A DNA stretch of 64,000 nucleotides from Bifidobacterium criceti. GTDB taxonomy: Bacteria; Actinomycetota; Actinomycetes; Actinomycetales; Bifidobacteriaceae. The stretch spans positions 107,708 through 171,707 of the forward strand of contig NZ_MVOH01000002.1 of assembly GCF_002286935.1 (NCBI RefSeq). The letters run 5' to 3'. The notes beneath the pieces were generated by a model. That model did no database searches. It saw only the letters and a program-made list of their open reading frames with translations, and was not told the origin of the DNA. The position numbers and the translations under genes are program-made. This document shows positions 54,709 to 63,485 of the stretch, one piece after another; position 1 is the stretch's first letter, and each line of letters opens with the position of its first letter.

Positions 54709-56529
54709 ATGCTTACCGAATTCACGACTCCCGGCGCCGCCCTGACCGTTTCCGATTCCGCAACCGTCTATTCGATGCTCACCGACCGCATCGCCAAGAC
54801 AGGACCTGACCTTCCACTCGCCGAGTACAAAGACAAGACGGGTACATGGGCTACGATGACGGCCGGCGCATTTGACGCGCGAGTCCGTGCAATCGCGAAA
54901 GGGCTCATCCAGTTCGGCATCGCGAAAGGCGACGCCGTTACGATCTTCTCGACGACGCGCATCGAATGGGGATTGTTGGATTTCGCGCTCGCCGCGATCG
55001 GTGCCGTGACGGTGCCGATCTACGATACCGATTCCGCCGCGCAGGCGCAGCGCATCCTCAATGACGCCGACGTGAAGCTCGCGATCGCCGACAACCAGGA
55101 ACGCTTCGACAACCTCGACTCGGTGCTCGACGTGTGCCCATCGCTCGAACGCATCCTCATGCTCGACGCGAAAGCGCTCGACGCCCTCGAAGGCCTCGGC
55201 GTCATGGTCTCGGATGAGGAACTCGACGCGCGCATCGCGACCGTGCACGCCGACGACCTCGCGACGATCGTCTACACGTCCGGATCGACGGGAACGCCGA
55301 AAGGCGTTGAACTGACCCACAGGAACTTCACGAGCATCACGCGTTCGGCGCAGCAGTGCATGCCGAAGGTCATCGAAGGCGAAGCGCGTCTGCTGCTGTT
55401 CCTGCCGCTCGCGCACTGCTTCGCGCGCATGATCCAGTATTTCACGATCGCGTCGGACGAAGGTGTCGTCGGCTATCTCGGCGACACGAAAACGCTCCTC
55501 AAGGACATGCAGGTCTTCCAACCGACGTTCGTGCTCGCCGTGCCGCGAGTGTTCGAGAAAGTGTACAACGCGGCGTCACGCAAAGCGGGAACCGGTTGGA
55601 AAGGACGGATGTTCGCGAAAGCGGCGGCCGCGGCGATCGCATGGTCGACGATGGAACAGGACGGCGTCAAACCAACCATCACACAGCGCGCCGAACATGC
55701 GAAATATGAAGCGACCGTCTACCGGACAATCCGTTCGGCCTTCGGCCCCAGAATCAAATACCTCGCGTCGGGCGGAGCGCCGATCGGCACCGACCTGCTG
55801 CATTTCTTCAACGGCATCGGCATCCCAATGGTACAGGGCTACGGCATGACGGAAACGGCGGCGCCATTCGCGTTCACACGCGTCGAGGACCTCGCGATCG
55901 GTTCGGTCGGACAGCCGGTTCCCGGATCGTCGGTGCGTATCTCCCCGAGCGGCGAACTCGAAGTCAAAGGGCAGAACGTGTTCCGCGGCTACCATCATCT
56001 CCCCGAGAAGACCGCGGAAGCACTCACCTCGGACGGGTGGCTCCGGACAGGCGACCTCGCGCAGATCGACGACGAAGGCCACATCACGATCACCGGACGC
56101 GCGAAGGACATCATCATCACCGCGGGCGGCAAGAATGTCTCCCCCATTCCACTCGAACAACAGATCAGCACATGCCCGCTCGTCGAACATGCGGTCGTCA
56201 TCGGCGACGGACGCCCCTTCATATCCGCACTCGTCACCCTCGATCCGGAAGGCGTCGCGAGCTGGCTGCCAACACAGAAGCTCCCCACCGACCTCACAAT
56301 CGACGAAGTCGCGACGTTGCCGGAAACGGTCGCCGAAATCCAGCAGTACGTCGACCTCGCGAACGCCGACGTGTCACGCGCTGAATCCGTCAGGAAATTC
56401 GCCGTGCTTCCCGTGCAGCTCACCCAGGACAACGGCTGCCTGACACCATCGCTCAAAGTCGTCAGGCCGAAAGTGAACCAGGTGTTCGCAGAGGTCATCG
56501 ACGGGGATGTGTATGCGGGGAAGCGGTGA
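54709..56529 (+). CDS. Long-chain acyl-CoA ligase (AMP-forming)
   Basis: Activates fatty acids to acyl-AMP and then acyl-CoA; FadD-type. It has 606 residues. The AMP-binding core TIVYTSGSTGTPKGVELTHR is present, as are FLPLAHCFARMIQ, the adenylate motif YGMTETAAPFAF, and GWLRTGDLAQIDDEGHITIT, with the C-terminal catalytic Lys segment DNGCLTPSLKVVRPKV. The preceding TTG is not used: the ATG five bases after AGGA was chosen. A terminator follows about 64 bp downstream. Divergent from the ABC exporter with a 261-bp promoter region (54448-54708). Confidence 0.92.
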   Translation: MLTEFTTPGAALTVSDSATVYSMLTDRIAKTGPDLPLAEYKDKTGTWATMTAGAFDARVRAIAKGLIQFGIAKGDAVTIFSTTRIEWGLLDFALAAIGAVTVPIYDTDSAAQAQRILNDADVKLAIADNQERFDNLDSVLDVCPSLERILMLDAKALDALEGLGVMVSDEELDARIATVHADDLATIVYTSGSTGTPKGVELTHRNFTSITRSAQQCMPKVIEGEARLLLFLPLAHCFARMIQYFTIASDEGVVGYLGDTKTLLKDMQVFQPTFVLAVPRVFEKVYNAASRKAGTGWKGRMFAKAAAAAIAWSTMEQDGVKPTITQRAEHAKYEATVYRTIRSAFGPRIKYLASGGAPIGTDLLHFFNGIGIPMVQGYGMTETAAPFAFTRVEDLAIGSVGQPVPGSSVRISPSGELEVKGQNVFRGYHHLPEKTAEALTSDGWLRTGDLAQIDDEGHITITGRAKDIIITAGGKNVSPIPLEQQISTCPLVEHAVVIGDGRPFISALVTLDPEGVASWLPTQKLPTDLTIDEVATLPETVAEIQQYVDLANADVSRAESVRKFAVLPVQLTQDNGCLTPSLKVVRPKVNQVFAEVIDGDVYAGKR

Positions 56530-56870
56530 GGACGCGAGACGAGAAGCATTAGCGCTTACCTAGGGGCTTTCTCAAGAAAGTCAACAAAACGTGTGCCGCT
56601 CAATGCATAAGCGGCACATTGCCCTTTTATCATCTAGGACATCGACTATCAACGGCATTCGATGTGAATATATAATTTATAATTTCATCATTACTGTAAA
56701 ATTGCAATACCAATCTATAATATTTTATATCAAATAGACGTAAGCATATTCACCCATCACAACTATCTTTAGTCAGCGCGCCACTATACTATGCGTCATA
56801 GAGCTTACGATAAGTACTACGACTACGGGAAGAACATAACGTGAACGGCGCACAGGGAACCAACTCAACC
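56530..56870. other. 341-bp AT-rich intergenic region at the border of the second polysaccharide block
   Basis: The acyl-CoA ligase terminator is near the start; from about 56640 the DNA becomes AT-rich (TATAATTTATAATTTC and similar). Promoter-like TATAAT elements occur at about 56672 and 56720 but none can be assigned confidently. No gene was found. Confidence 0.5.
56593..56617 (+). terminator. Terminator of the acyl-CoA ligase gene
   Basis: 8-bp stem GTGCCGCT (56593-56600) with 56610-56617, 9-base loop, followed by ATTGCCCTTTT. Confidence 0.7.
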
Positions 56871-57990
56871 ATGTCTGATCCTATCCGCGTGACTCATATC
56901 ATGGGCTATATGGGGGGGCGGTGGCGTCGAAGCGACGACCATGAACCATTATCGCCTGCTTGATCATTCCAAGATTCATTATGATTTCATTGTCTACGAA
57001 GGCTCTCCCTACGTCCCTATCGATGAAATCAAAAAGCTCGGAGGGAGAGTGTTCTACGTTCCCCCCATTACACATCTCGCAGGTTTCGAAAAGGAGCTGG
57101 CGCGAATCTTGAAAACAACGAATCCAGATATCGTGCATTCTAATCTTAACGCGCTCAGCATCTTCCCGCTTCGCGTCGCAAAAAGAATCGGCATACCAGT
57201 CCGCATCGCACATAGCCACAGCACAAGCAACAACAAGGAGCTTCTCCGCAACACGGCCAAAAAGGTGCTACGACTCTACTCAAAAACCTATCCCACCCAC
57301 CTTGCCGCTTGCAGCCTCGATTCAGCCACTTGGCTGTTTGGCAAGAAAGCCGTGGCGGAACATAACGTGCATTACATCAAGAATGCGATTGATCTGCAAC
57401 GCTATGCCTTCAACGCATCACACCGCTTGGAACTGCGCAAGAAGTACGGGCTTGAAGACAAACATGTCCTTGGACAGATCGGTCGGTTCACCACACAAAA
57501 GAACTACAGCTTCTCCATGGATGTCGTCGCCGAACTCGTCAGCACAGACCCGAACGCGGTCTTCGTCGCACTGGGCAGCGGCAATCTCATGCGCGCCATC
57601 AGACAGAAGGCTGCCGCGCTCGGCATAGCCGATCACGTGATGCTACTTGGCAATCAAAGCAATGCCAACGCTTGGTACAGCGCCTTCGACGCCTTGCTTT
57701 TCCCTTCTCTCTACGAAGGACTACCGCTGACGATGATAGAGGCACAAGTCGCAGGTCTACCTATCGTATCGTCCGATAAAGTCACCCCCGAGGCATTCAT
57801 TGACAAAGAACTCGTCACTGTCCTTCCTCTGGAACTGACAACAGCAGCGTGGGCACACGCCGTGACCGATGCATTCAGTCAAAGCAATCACAGTCGATGC
57901 GTCGATGTCACTCAATTCATGCGGAAATGATATGATATCCAAGAAAGCGCCTCGAGATTGCAGAAATGGTACGAGACGTTGGCATCTTGA
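56871..57990 (+). pseudogene. Family 4 glycosyltransferase gene, off-frame at a G7 tract and with a late nonsense codon
   Basis: The ATG at 56871 starts RVTHIMGYMGG and then loses frame inside a run of seven G (within 56912-56918); with six G the frame reads MGGGGVEATTMNHYRLLDHS, the normal N-terminus of GT4 enzymes, and joins the open frame of 56941-57927. That frame has the GT4 domains: HSNLNALSIFPLRVAKRIGI, NAIDLQRYAF, IGRFTTQKNYSFSMDVVAEL, and the donor-binding FPSLYEGLPLTMIEAQVAGL. A TGA at 57928-57930 then stops it in phase before YDIQESASRLQKWYETLAS, which ends at 57990 and matches the usual C-terminus (Gly to stop). Either an off state of a phase-variable gene or a decaying gene; the second lesion favours decay. 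Confidence 0.75.
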
Positions 57991-58034
57991 CTCATCAGAT
58001 AGTATCACTGGAAAATACATCAAGATGGAAGAAA

Positions 58035-58904
58035 CTATTTAATGTATTCTTTGAGCACATTATATGATTGAAGCTGGTACTTCATCGTATTCAATTCTTT
58101 CAAATAATCGCTATGTTTCACCTGTGCGTCGGTAGATGCATCTTCCCGATGATACACTTTGATTCGCGAATCATACAGCATCGTAAGCCCATCTTTCTTA
58201 CAACGAATATAGAGAATATCTTCCTCGAGATATAGGAAAGTTCGAGAATCAAAAGGTTCATTAAAATGTCCTATAAATGATGGGGTGAACACAAGACAAG
58301 CCCCATGCAACTTATAAGGACGCGCCGCTTGAGCAGGTTCACGCGAAGAAACGTTGCTTCCCCTTTTACGAGATACGACAACTTTATTGAATAAATCGAA
58401 TAGATTGAGAGCAGAGAGAACACTTCTGCAAATCAAATAGCGATGAAACTTCTGTAACGCTTTCGGAGTGTCGATAATAGAATACACTGGATTTTGAGGA
58501 ATATCATTCTTCCCAGATTGGATATCCGGGCCGACCACCCCTACACAAGGGTTCTGAGCATCTTCGACACATAAATCCACAAAATTATCAGATTTCACGC
58601 ATGCATCGTTGTTAATTACACAGACGAAGTTACATTTAAGCGTTTCGACACAGTACTTATATCCTATATTATTCCCTTGCGCAAAACCCAAATTATAACT
58701 ATTGTGTATAAAATGAATATTTGATACACCATCGTACTTTCTCAACAGTCTTTCATAACTTCCATTGTCAGAATTGTTATCCACAACCGTGATATGGATC
58801 AAATGATTGGACGGGAGCTGTCGAATGGAGTCAATACACTTCGCCGTCTCGTCATCTACAAGATAGTGCAGTACGACAAAACCGAAACGAACATTTGCAG
58901 TCAT
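58035..58904 (-). CDS. Family 2 glycosyltransferase (paralogue of the gene at 25743)
   Basis: A 289-residue GT2: RFGFVVLHYLVDDETAKCID, VVDNNSDNGSYERLLRKYDG, GFAQGNNIGYKYCVETL, CVINNDACVKSDNF (metal-binding), KLHGACLVFTPSFIGHFNEP and FLYLEEDILYIRC. These segments align with the protein at 25743 in the same order, including the DASTD near the C-terminus. The gene is far less GC-rich than its counterpart, so the pair did not arise by a recent duplication in this genome. Together with the next three genes it forms a minus-strand run. Confidence 0.87.
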   Translation of the reverse strand: MTANVRFGFVVLHYLVDDETAKCIDSIRQLPSNHLIHITVVDNNSDNGSYERLLRKYDGVSNIHFIHNSYNLGFAQGNNIGYKYCVETLKCNFVCVINNDACVKSDNFVDLCVEDAQNPCVGVVGPDIQSGKNDIPQNPVYSIIDTPKALQKFHRYLICRSVLSALNLFDLFNKVVVSRKRGSNVSSREPAQAARPYKLHGACLVFTPSFIGHFNEPFDSRTFLYLEEDILYIRCKKDGLTMLYDSRIKVYHREDASTDAQVKHSDYLKELNTMKYQLQSYNVLKEYIK

Positions 58905-58918
58905 GTATTATCCTTAAA

Positions 58919-59905
58919 CTACTTCACCTTTTGTGCCTTGCTGATTTTACGTTTGATATATAAATAGGAGAGGAACGGGGATGCCGATACCAGCTGGCGA
59001 ATATCGAAACTCGAAGTCGTACACTCAAGCGATTCAATCATGCGTCGGTACTCGGGCATATGCGCCTTCACTACTTTCCTGAAGGGACGATACCTCTTGA
59101 CCGGCAGGCTGTTATAACAATTCTTGTAAAAGCCGATGGCTGCATGCAGCTTCCAGAATTCCTTAATCCCTCTCACATATGCATGTGTTTTTCGCTCGTA
59201 ATCATTCAATGCCGCATACATCGCTTCCTGATCAGCAAAAAACGTATCTTGGAATTTAAACGACGATGAAGAGGAGGACATCAACACATACTTGTAGATG
59301 GGCTGATTGCAGACATAGAGCGATTCAGCATGGGCAAAGAATCTCAAACAGAACTCTGCATCCTGACCCGACCGAAGCTTTTTAGCGCGAATATCATTAT
59401 TTTTTATGACAGAAAGCTTGAAGATCTTGTTCCATAAGACATTAACCAAGCTTTCACTAAATATTCTATCAAAGTTTTGAGCAATTGACCGTATACTACC
59501 ATACTCTATCGATTGTGAATTTGATACGATTGTTTTCTTGTTCGCAAAAATCTTTTCATATCCAAATACATAGCAATCTACAGGATGCTCATGAATCGTT
59601 CTTAGTATCAGTTCGATCGCGTTATCCGCTATGCTGTCATCCGCATCGACAAACCATACATATCGAGCATTACTTTTCTCGATGCCATGGTTTCGCGTCG
59701 GGCCCACCCCTTGATTGGCCTGATGAATCACCCTGATATACTCATTGGCATATCGTTTGGCGATATGAAGCGTGTTGTCCTTCGAACCGTCGTCAATGAC
59801 GAGCACCTCCACCTCATCATTGGCCTGTGAGGTAAGTTGCGTCATCAACTTTGCTATATGTTCACCAGTGTTGTAGGCAGGAATGACGATAGACAGTGTC
59901 TTCAT
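58919..59905 (-). CDS. Family 2 glycosyltransferase
   Basis: A 328-residue GT2: LSIVIPAYNTGEHIAKLMTQ, VIDDGSKDNT, GVGPTRNHGIEKSNARYVWF and the metal-binding VDADDSIADN. VLWNKIFKLSVIKNNDI and LRSGQDAEFCLRFFAHA correspond to the downstream segments in other enzymes of this type. The chosen ATG (59903-59905) has AAGGAG nine bases upstream; a further ATG seven codons earlier would overlap the upstream gene. The upstream Caps_synth stop lies 13 bp away. Confidence 0.87.
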   Translation of the reverse strand: MKTLSIVIPAYNTGEHIAKLMTQLTSQANDEVEVLVIDDGSKDNTLHIAKRYANEYIRVIHQANQGVGPTRNHGIEKSNARYVWFVDADDSIADNAIELILRTIHEHPVDCYVFGYEKIFANKKTIVSNSQSIEYGSIRSIAQNFDRIFSESLVNVLWNKIFKLSVIKNNDIRAKKLRSGQDAEFCLRFFAHAESLYVCNQPIYKYVLMSSSSSSFKFQDTFFADQEAMYAALNDYERKTHAYVRGIKEFWKLHAAIGFYKNCYNSLPVKRYRPFRKVVKAHMPEYRRMIESLECTTSSFDIRQLVSASPFLSYLYIKRKISKAQKVK

Positions 59906-59918
59906 TTCTTCTATCTCC

Positions 59919-60827
59919 TTATGCATAATTATTGATTAGCGCATCACCGAACGAACCGCGTGGGAATGCTTTCGGCTTCTTCCATGACAATTTGAACACG
60001 CATGTATCAGACGTCAGTTGTTCCCATACAGTTGAGTCAAACTCCTTGGACATCAGCGGAGCCAAATCAAACAACTTTGGATCATCTTTCCCGTTTTGCG
60101 TCTTCGTCCAATTCCAAAGGCTGCCTATTCGATGCTCATAGGCATATCGTAGCGCGTAGTCTATGAGGAAGTAGTCAATCAATTCAGTATGTGTTTTCCA
60201 GTAGCAAAGGAAGAATGAATTCATGAATGCGAATAGAGGCTCATCAGCCGATCCACCTATAAAGAAACCAGTCCATTTGCCTTCTGTCACAAAGAAATGT
60301 GTCGGATCATCAAATCCGCTACACGTATAGAATGGGCCAAAGCAACGGTCTTCATTCAGAGCGTTTGCAACATACAAGGTTGCATCCATCCATAGTCCAC
60401 CATGATGATGCAATAGGTTGAAACGAACGATATCAGAAAGATGAGTGAGCGTAATGCTGTGATTATTCACATTTTCATAAATATAATCAGGAAGATTACA
60501 ATATTCTCGAATATTGTCTTTCGTTATTATCACAACATCTCGATCGGAGACATGCCTCCGCATTGTTTCGATGCATACGCGCACCACTTGAGGAGCCGCA
60601 TGCTCCCCCTGCCACCAAAACACCCAGATCGGTCCATCATCGCGCGTCTCAGTGCACTCTCCTAGCGCTGTATCATCAAAGTTTTCCTGCACCTTCTCAC
60701 ATAGAGGACGAATCTGCCGCTCGATCTGTTCATGCCGCCTTCTGTTGTAACGTCGTGCGAGACCCTCAGCATACGGCACCCTTTTCAGCCCCTTACTGAT
60801 AAAGAGAGAAAACTCATTGGAGATCAT
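59919..60827 (-). CDS. Capsular polysaccharide synthesis-type glycosyltransferase (paralogue of the gene at 30505)
   Basis: A 302-residue Caps_synth/GT32-like protein with PIWVFWWQGEHAAPQVVRVC, VVIITKDNIREYC, LSDIVRFNLLHHHGGLWMDA and the DxD-type MDATLYVA, and FFIGGSADEPLFAFMNSFFL. The order matches the gene at 30505. GGGAGG lies just before the ATG. A small reading frame upstream overlaps its start by 14 bases. Confidence 0.86.
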   Translation of the reverse strand: MISNEFSLFISKGLKRVPYAEGLARRYNRRRHEQIERQIRPLCEKVQENFDDTALGECTETRDDGPIWVFWWQGEHAAPQVVRVCIETMRRHVSDRDVVIITKDNIREYCNLPDYIYENVNNHSITLTHLSDIVRFNLLHHHGGLWMDATLYVANALNEDRCFGPFYTCSGFDDPTHFFVTEGKWTGFFIGGSADEPLFAFMNSFFLCYWKTHTELIDYFLIDYALRYAYEHRIGSLWNWTKTQNGKDDPKLFDLAPLMSKEFDSTVWEQLTSDTCVFKLSWKKPKAFPRGSFGDALINNYA

Positions 60828-60981
60828 CGTCCCTCCCCATCCTTCGCTTTTCCTCGTTCATCGAATCAACACTTCGGATCTTTTGCAATGCCACCTTCAG
60901 ATAACGTGCAGAAAAATCGATAACATCATCTAGTGCAGTGAAAGGTGTATCTCCGGCAACACCTACGAGTTTACCTTCCAT
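60814..60981 (-). CDS. Small 55-residue reading frame overlapping the start of the Caps_synth gene
   Basis: A 55-codon frame, starting MEGKLVGVAGDTPFTALDDV and ending EEKRRMGRDDDLQ, with GGGAG nine bases before its ATG. Its stop codon lies inside the first codons of the gene at 59919-60827 (14-base overlap), an arrangement typical of translational coupling. No family is recognised; the sequence could also be the C-terminal remnant of a larger glycosyltransferase. Not supported by more than start, ribosome site and overlap. Confidence 0.4.
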   Translation of the reverse strand: MEGKLVGVAGDTPFTALDDVIDFSARYLKVALQKIRSVDSMNEEKRRMGRDDDLQ

Positions 60982-61152
60982 TCGTAACAACTCCCTAACG
61001 GCTCAGACTGCACGCAGTTTCTCCCGATGAGCTGCGGTTACATATACTATCATGAACTATATAAGTACAGTGGCTGGTTTCATTCATACTGATACGACAT
61101 CGAATCCTATGTGTTATGAGCAATTCATATTTATCATATTGTTGCATATGCG

Positions 61153-62262
61153 TCATAATGTATCTGCCGCGACAACAAAGGGATATATCTCACCAGAGCC
61201 ATTTCTAATAGTCTGAATATAAAAATAGGACATTAGATAAATGACATAAATGATATATGCTATTTTGCTCATACCACGGAACTTTTTACATAATAAAGGA
61301 TACCCTGGAATCTTATAGACGCCATAATATAAAGCAACTCTAAAAGCACTTGATGATATGTTTTGCAAAGGAAGAAGAAGAAGCTCTGCTCCGACAATAC
61401 CAAAAAGACTCTTGTCTATTTTATTAGAATCACTCCTTTCTTTTATTAAGTAGTATGCAGAAAGAACAAAAAAGGGAATTCTAGCAATCAAGGAACTGAT
61501 TAAACTTATCGACAAAGATGTATCAACCACGTATTGTGAGTATTTATCAGAAAGCAAACCTTTACTATCAAGCCATGAAACTACTGTTGGAACAAAAGCA
61601 GAAACACACAAGAAAACAAGTACAATCATATTCTGCCTATGCGCAGCATTTACTCTACATATTAGATATATAAATATATATATAATAAAAGCAAATACTG
61701 CTGAATTATGAAATGAGCACGCTGCAAGTATACAGAGAAGTGCACTGATGTTCTTGTTGGAAAGCAAAAAACTTCCCATAAGTGATATAAGAGCTAAGGC
61801 TACACCTTGTCTCAGCAAATTGAGAGTCGCAGGATAGATTATCATCAAGTATGTAATCCATGCAATCGAAAATGGTATACGCTCACGGTTCCTGAAACCT
61901 GATATATAAAATATACTGTTAACGAAAATACCTAGCAAAAAATAAAATATATGTATATTGGAAGAAAATTGCGCGATAATGTAATTAAATATTGCATAAC
62001 CGTATTCTGTCATACCAATTGCTTTGCATTCAAACATATAATCATGGAAGCTGAGCATATTGGCGCGCGCCTGTATAAAAACATTGTTACCGTATACACC
62101 TAAATCAGTACCAATTGATAAATCTCGGATTCCATTCAATACAGAAACTGACACAACCGAACATATGGAAAAGAATGCTGAATAGTACCTATTAAGGACA
62201 TGGGAAGAAGACAAAAAAGCGAACAACGCTGACGCGCTTAACATAACGAATAGAATCATCAT
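61153..62262 (-). CDS. EpsG/Wzy-like O-antigen/exopolysaccharide polymerase
   Basis: A 369-residue polytopic protein with about ten hydrophobic segments. VLNGIRDLSIGTDLGVYGNN near the N-terminus, with Arg-Asp-x-x-x-G-T-D, is the EpsG family signature; ATLNLLRQGVALALISLMGS and CSFHNSAVFAFIIYIFIYLI are its other conserved segments. Such proteins polymerise repeat units outside the membrane. It is the only polymerase seen in the window and is AT-rich. Two adjacent ATGs follow GAGGAAG; the second (62257-62259) has the better spacing. A 118-bp gap separates it from the DUF4422 gene. Confidence 0.87.
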   Translation of the reverse strand: MMILFVMLSASALFAFLSSSHVLNRYYSAFFSICSVVSVSVLNGIRDLSIGTDLGVYGNNVFIQARANMLSFHDYMFECKAIGMTEYGYAIFNYIIAQFSSNIHIFYFLLGIFVNSIFYISGFRNRERIPFSIAWITYLMIIYPATLNLLRQGVALALISLMGSFLLSNKNISALLCILAACSFHNSAVFAFIIYIFIYLICRVNAAHRQNMIVLVFLCVSAFVPTVVSWLDSKGLLSDKYSQYVVDTSLSISLISSLIARIPFFVLSAYYLIKERSDSNKIDKSLFGIVGAELLLLPLQNISSSAFRVALYYGVYKIPGYPLLCKKFRGMSKIAYIIYVIYLMSYFYIQTIRNGSGEIYPFVVAADTL

Positions 62263-62380
62263 ACTTCCTCATGGCACGTATGTATGTACACGTGACTTGG
62301 ATACACATAAGGCCTTATTATTCAATACTCTTCTCCTGAAGATAGAATATATACTATAACGAGATACTGCGGTAGATCAC

Positions 62381-63211
62381 TCAACCTTTACGATTTGCTT
62401 TATCTAGTCTTTGAATTTCTTTTTTGGCGGGATTCATAATTCCCATCTTTTTCAGTAAACCGATTGCATATCGCTTCGGAAGATTTTGATGCTGGAGAAA
62501 CAGTACGGGGACTTCGACGCAGGAAAAATTGTTGACCTCAATCCAGACGTCAAGCAAGAGCTCGCTAAGATACCCATACACACGTTGTTCATATGCAGAA
62601 TATGTCGACACATCAGTGCGCTCTTCAACATACTCCAATACCGGGAATAACCATGCCGAGTATGCATTGAAGGTCGTGGCTCGAGACACAAACATATTGA
62701 AGAGGTGTGAACTTTTGCGCTGCAGCACACTCTCAAAAACAGAAAGATATTCTGTCTCGTTTTCTTTCATATATTCACGTATTATATCAAAACAATATCC
62801 TGTAATATGTGTCTTTTCGTAATGCTCAAGGGCTGTTTCACTGATATAATTATGGGCTTTGGGCAAAATAACATCATATTGACTTAAAAGTTCATCAACA
62901 TCTTCACTGGTTAGAGCTTTTGCTTTTCTCTCATCCATTGATTCAAAAGGAACTGCTCTCACCCCAGGAGATCCAAGAATGCGGCGATAATGCATGAGGC
63001 CCTTGACTTGAGCATCGGAATTCTTCCATAGCCAATAATGAGCAGTCAGTTCGCAATATGTTGGATTCTTCTGAGATATGTTAATCCCCGTGTTGTCACG
63101 TTCCCACCCCTCGATGTCAGCGCCGTCTCCAACCTGCACGCCGACATACATTTCATCTCTGGGAAGGCTGACCGGTTTCGCGCCTACTACCGCGATTGCT
63201 TTACTCGTCAT
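62381..63211 (-). CDS. DUF4422 protein, probable glycosyltransferase (paralogue of the gene at 28627)
   Basis: A 276-residue DUF4422 protein: RDEMYVGVQVGDGAD, DNTGINISQKNPTYCELTAH, YWLWKN, LMHYRRILG, YDVILPK and SHLFNMFVSRATTFNAY. The ATG at 63209-63211 was chosen because the family's conserved region begins right after it; an in-frame extension of 43 residues to 63340 is Arg/Cys-rich and unlike the family. No good ribosome site is visible at either start, and the start region abuts the insertion-sequence end, so the true N-terminus or promoter may have been altered. Low GC. Confidence 0.75.
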   Translation of the reverse strand: MTSKAIAVVGAKPVSLPRDEMYVGVQVGDGADIEGWERDNTGINISQKNPTYCELTAHYWLWKNSDAQVKGLMHYRRILGSPGVRAVPFESMDERKAKALTSEDVDELLSQYDVILPKAHNYISETALEHYEKTHITGYCFDIIREYMKENETEYLSVFESVLQRKSSHLFNMFVSRATTFNAYSAWLFPVLEYVEERTDVSTYSAYEQRVYGYLSELLLDVWIEVNNFSCVEVPVLFLQHQNLPKRYAIGLLKKMGIMNPAKKEIQRLDKANRKG

Positions 63212-63437
63212 ACCTGTTATCCAATCTCCTCCAGTGCCGAACCTTACGTCCATTGCTTGTTCGCAACACATGAATTCCATGCGCGGTTCCCGCTCATGCT
63301 TGTGACTCAATACACTTCTACTCCTACTGCCACGCACCAAATGCTATCATCTCTGAGGTACACACCTTCTTTTACCGTGCTTATGCGTCCGTTCTTCCTA
63401 TTCCCTCCCATTCTGTTGTATCAAGTTACCTGTATTT

Positions 63438-63485
63438 TGTCAAGTCGGTGTTTTGGTTTTGGTCATGTAGTTTTTTCGGTTTTGG
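63438..63485. mobile_element. Probable IS21-family element end
   Basis: Between the DUF4422 gene and istB lie repeated TTTTGGTCA segments (TTTTGGTTTTGGTCATG and TCGGTTTTGGTCATTG) characteristic of the multi-repeat ends of IS21-type elements. TGTCAAGTCGGTG at 63438 is a candidate terminal sequence. The exact boundary cannot be set without the other end. Confidence 0.5.

Noticed and set aside
56941..57930. Intact glycosyltransferase starting at the internal ATG 56941
   Set aside because: This start lacks the conserved Gly-Gly-x-Glu N-terminal segment, and the upstream frame encodes exactly that segment one base out of phase; the C-terminus is also cut by an in-phase stop.
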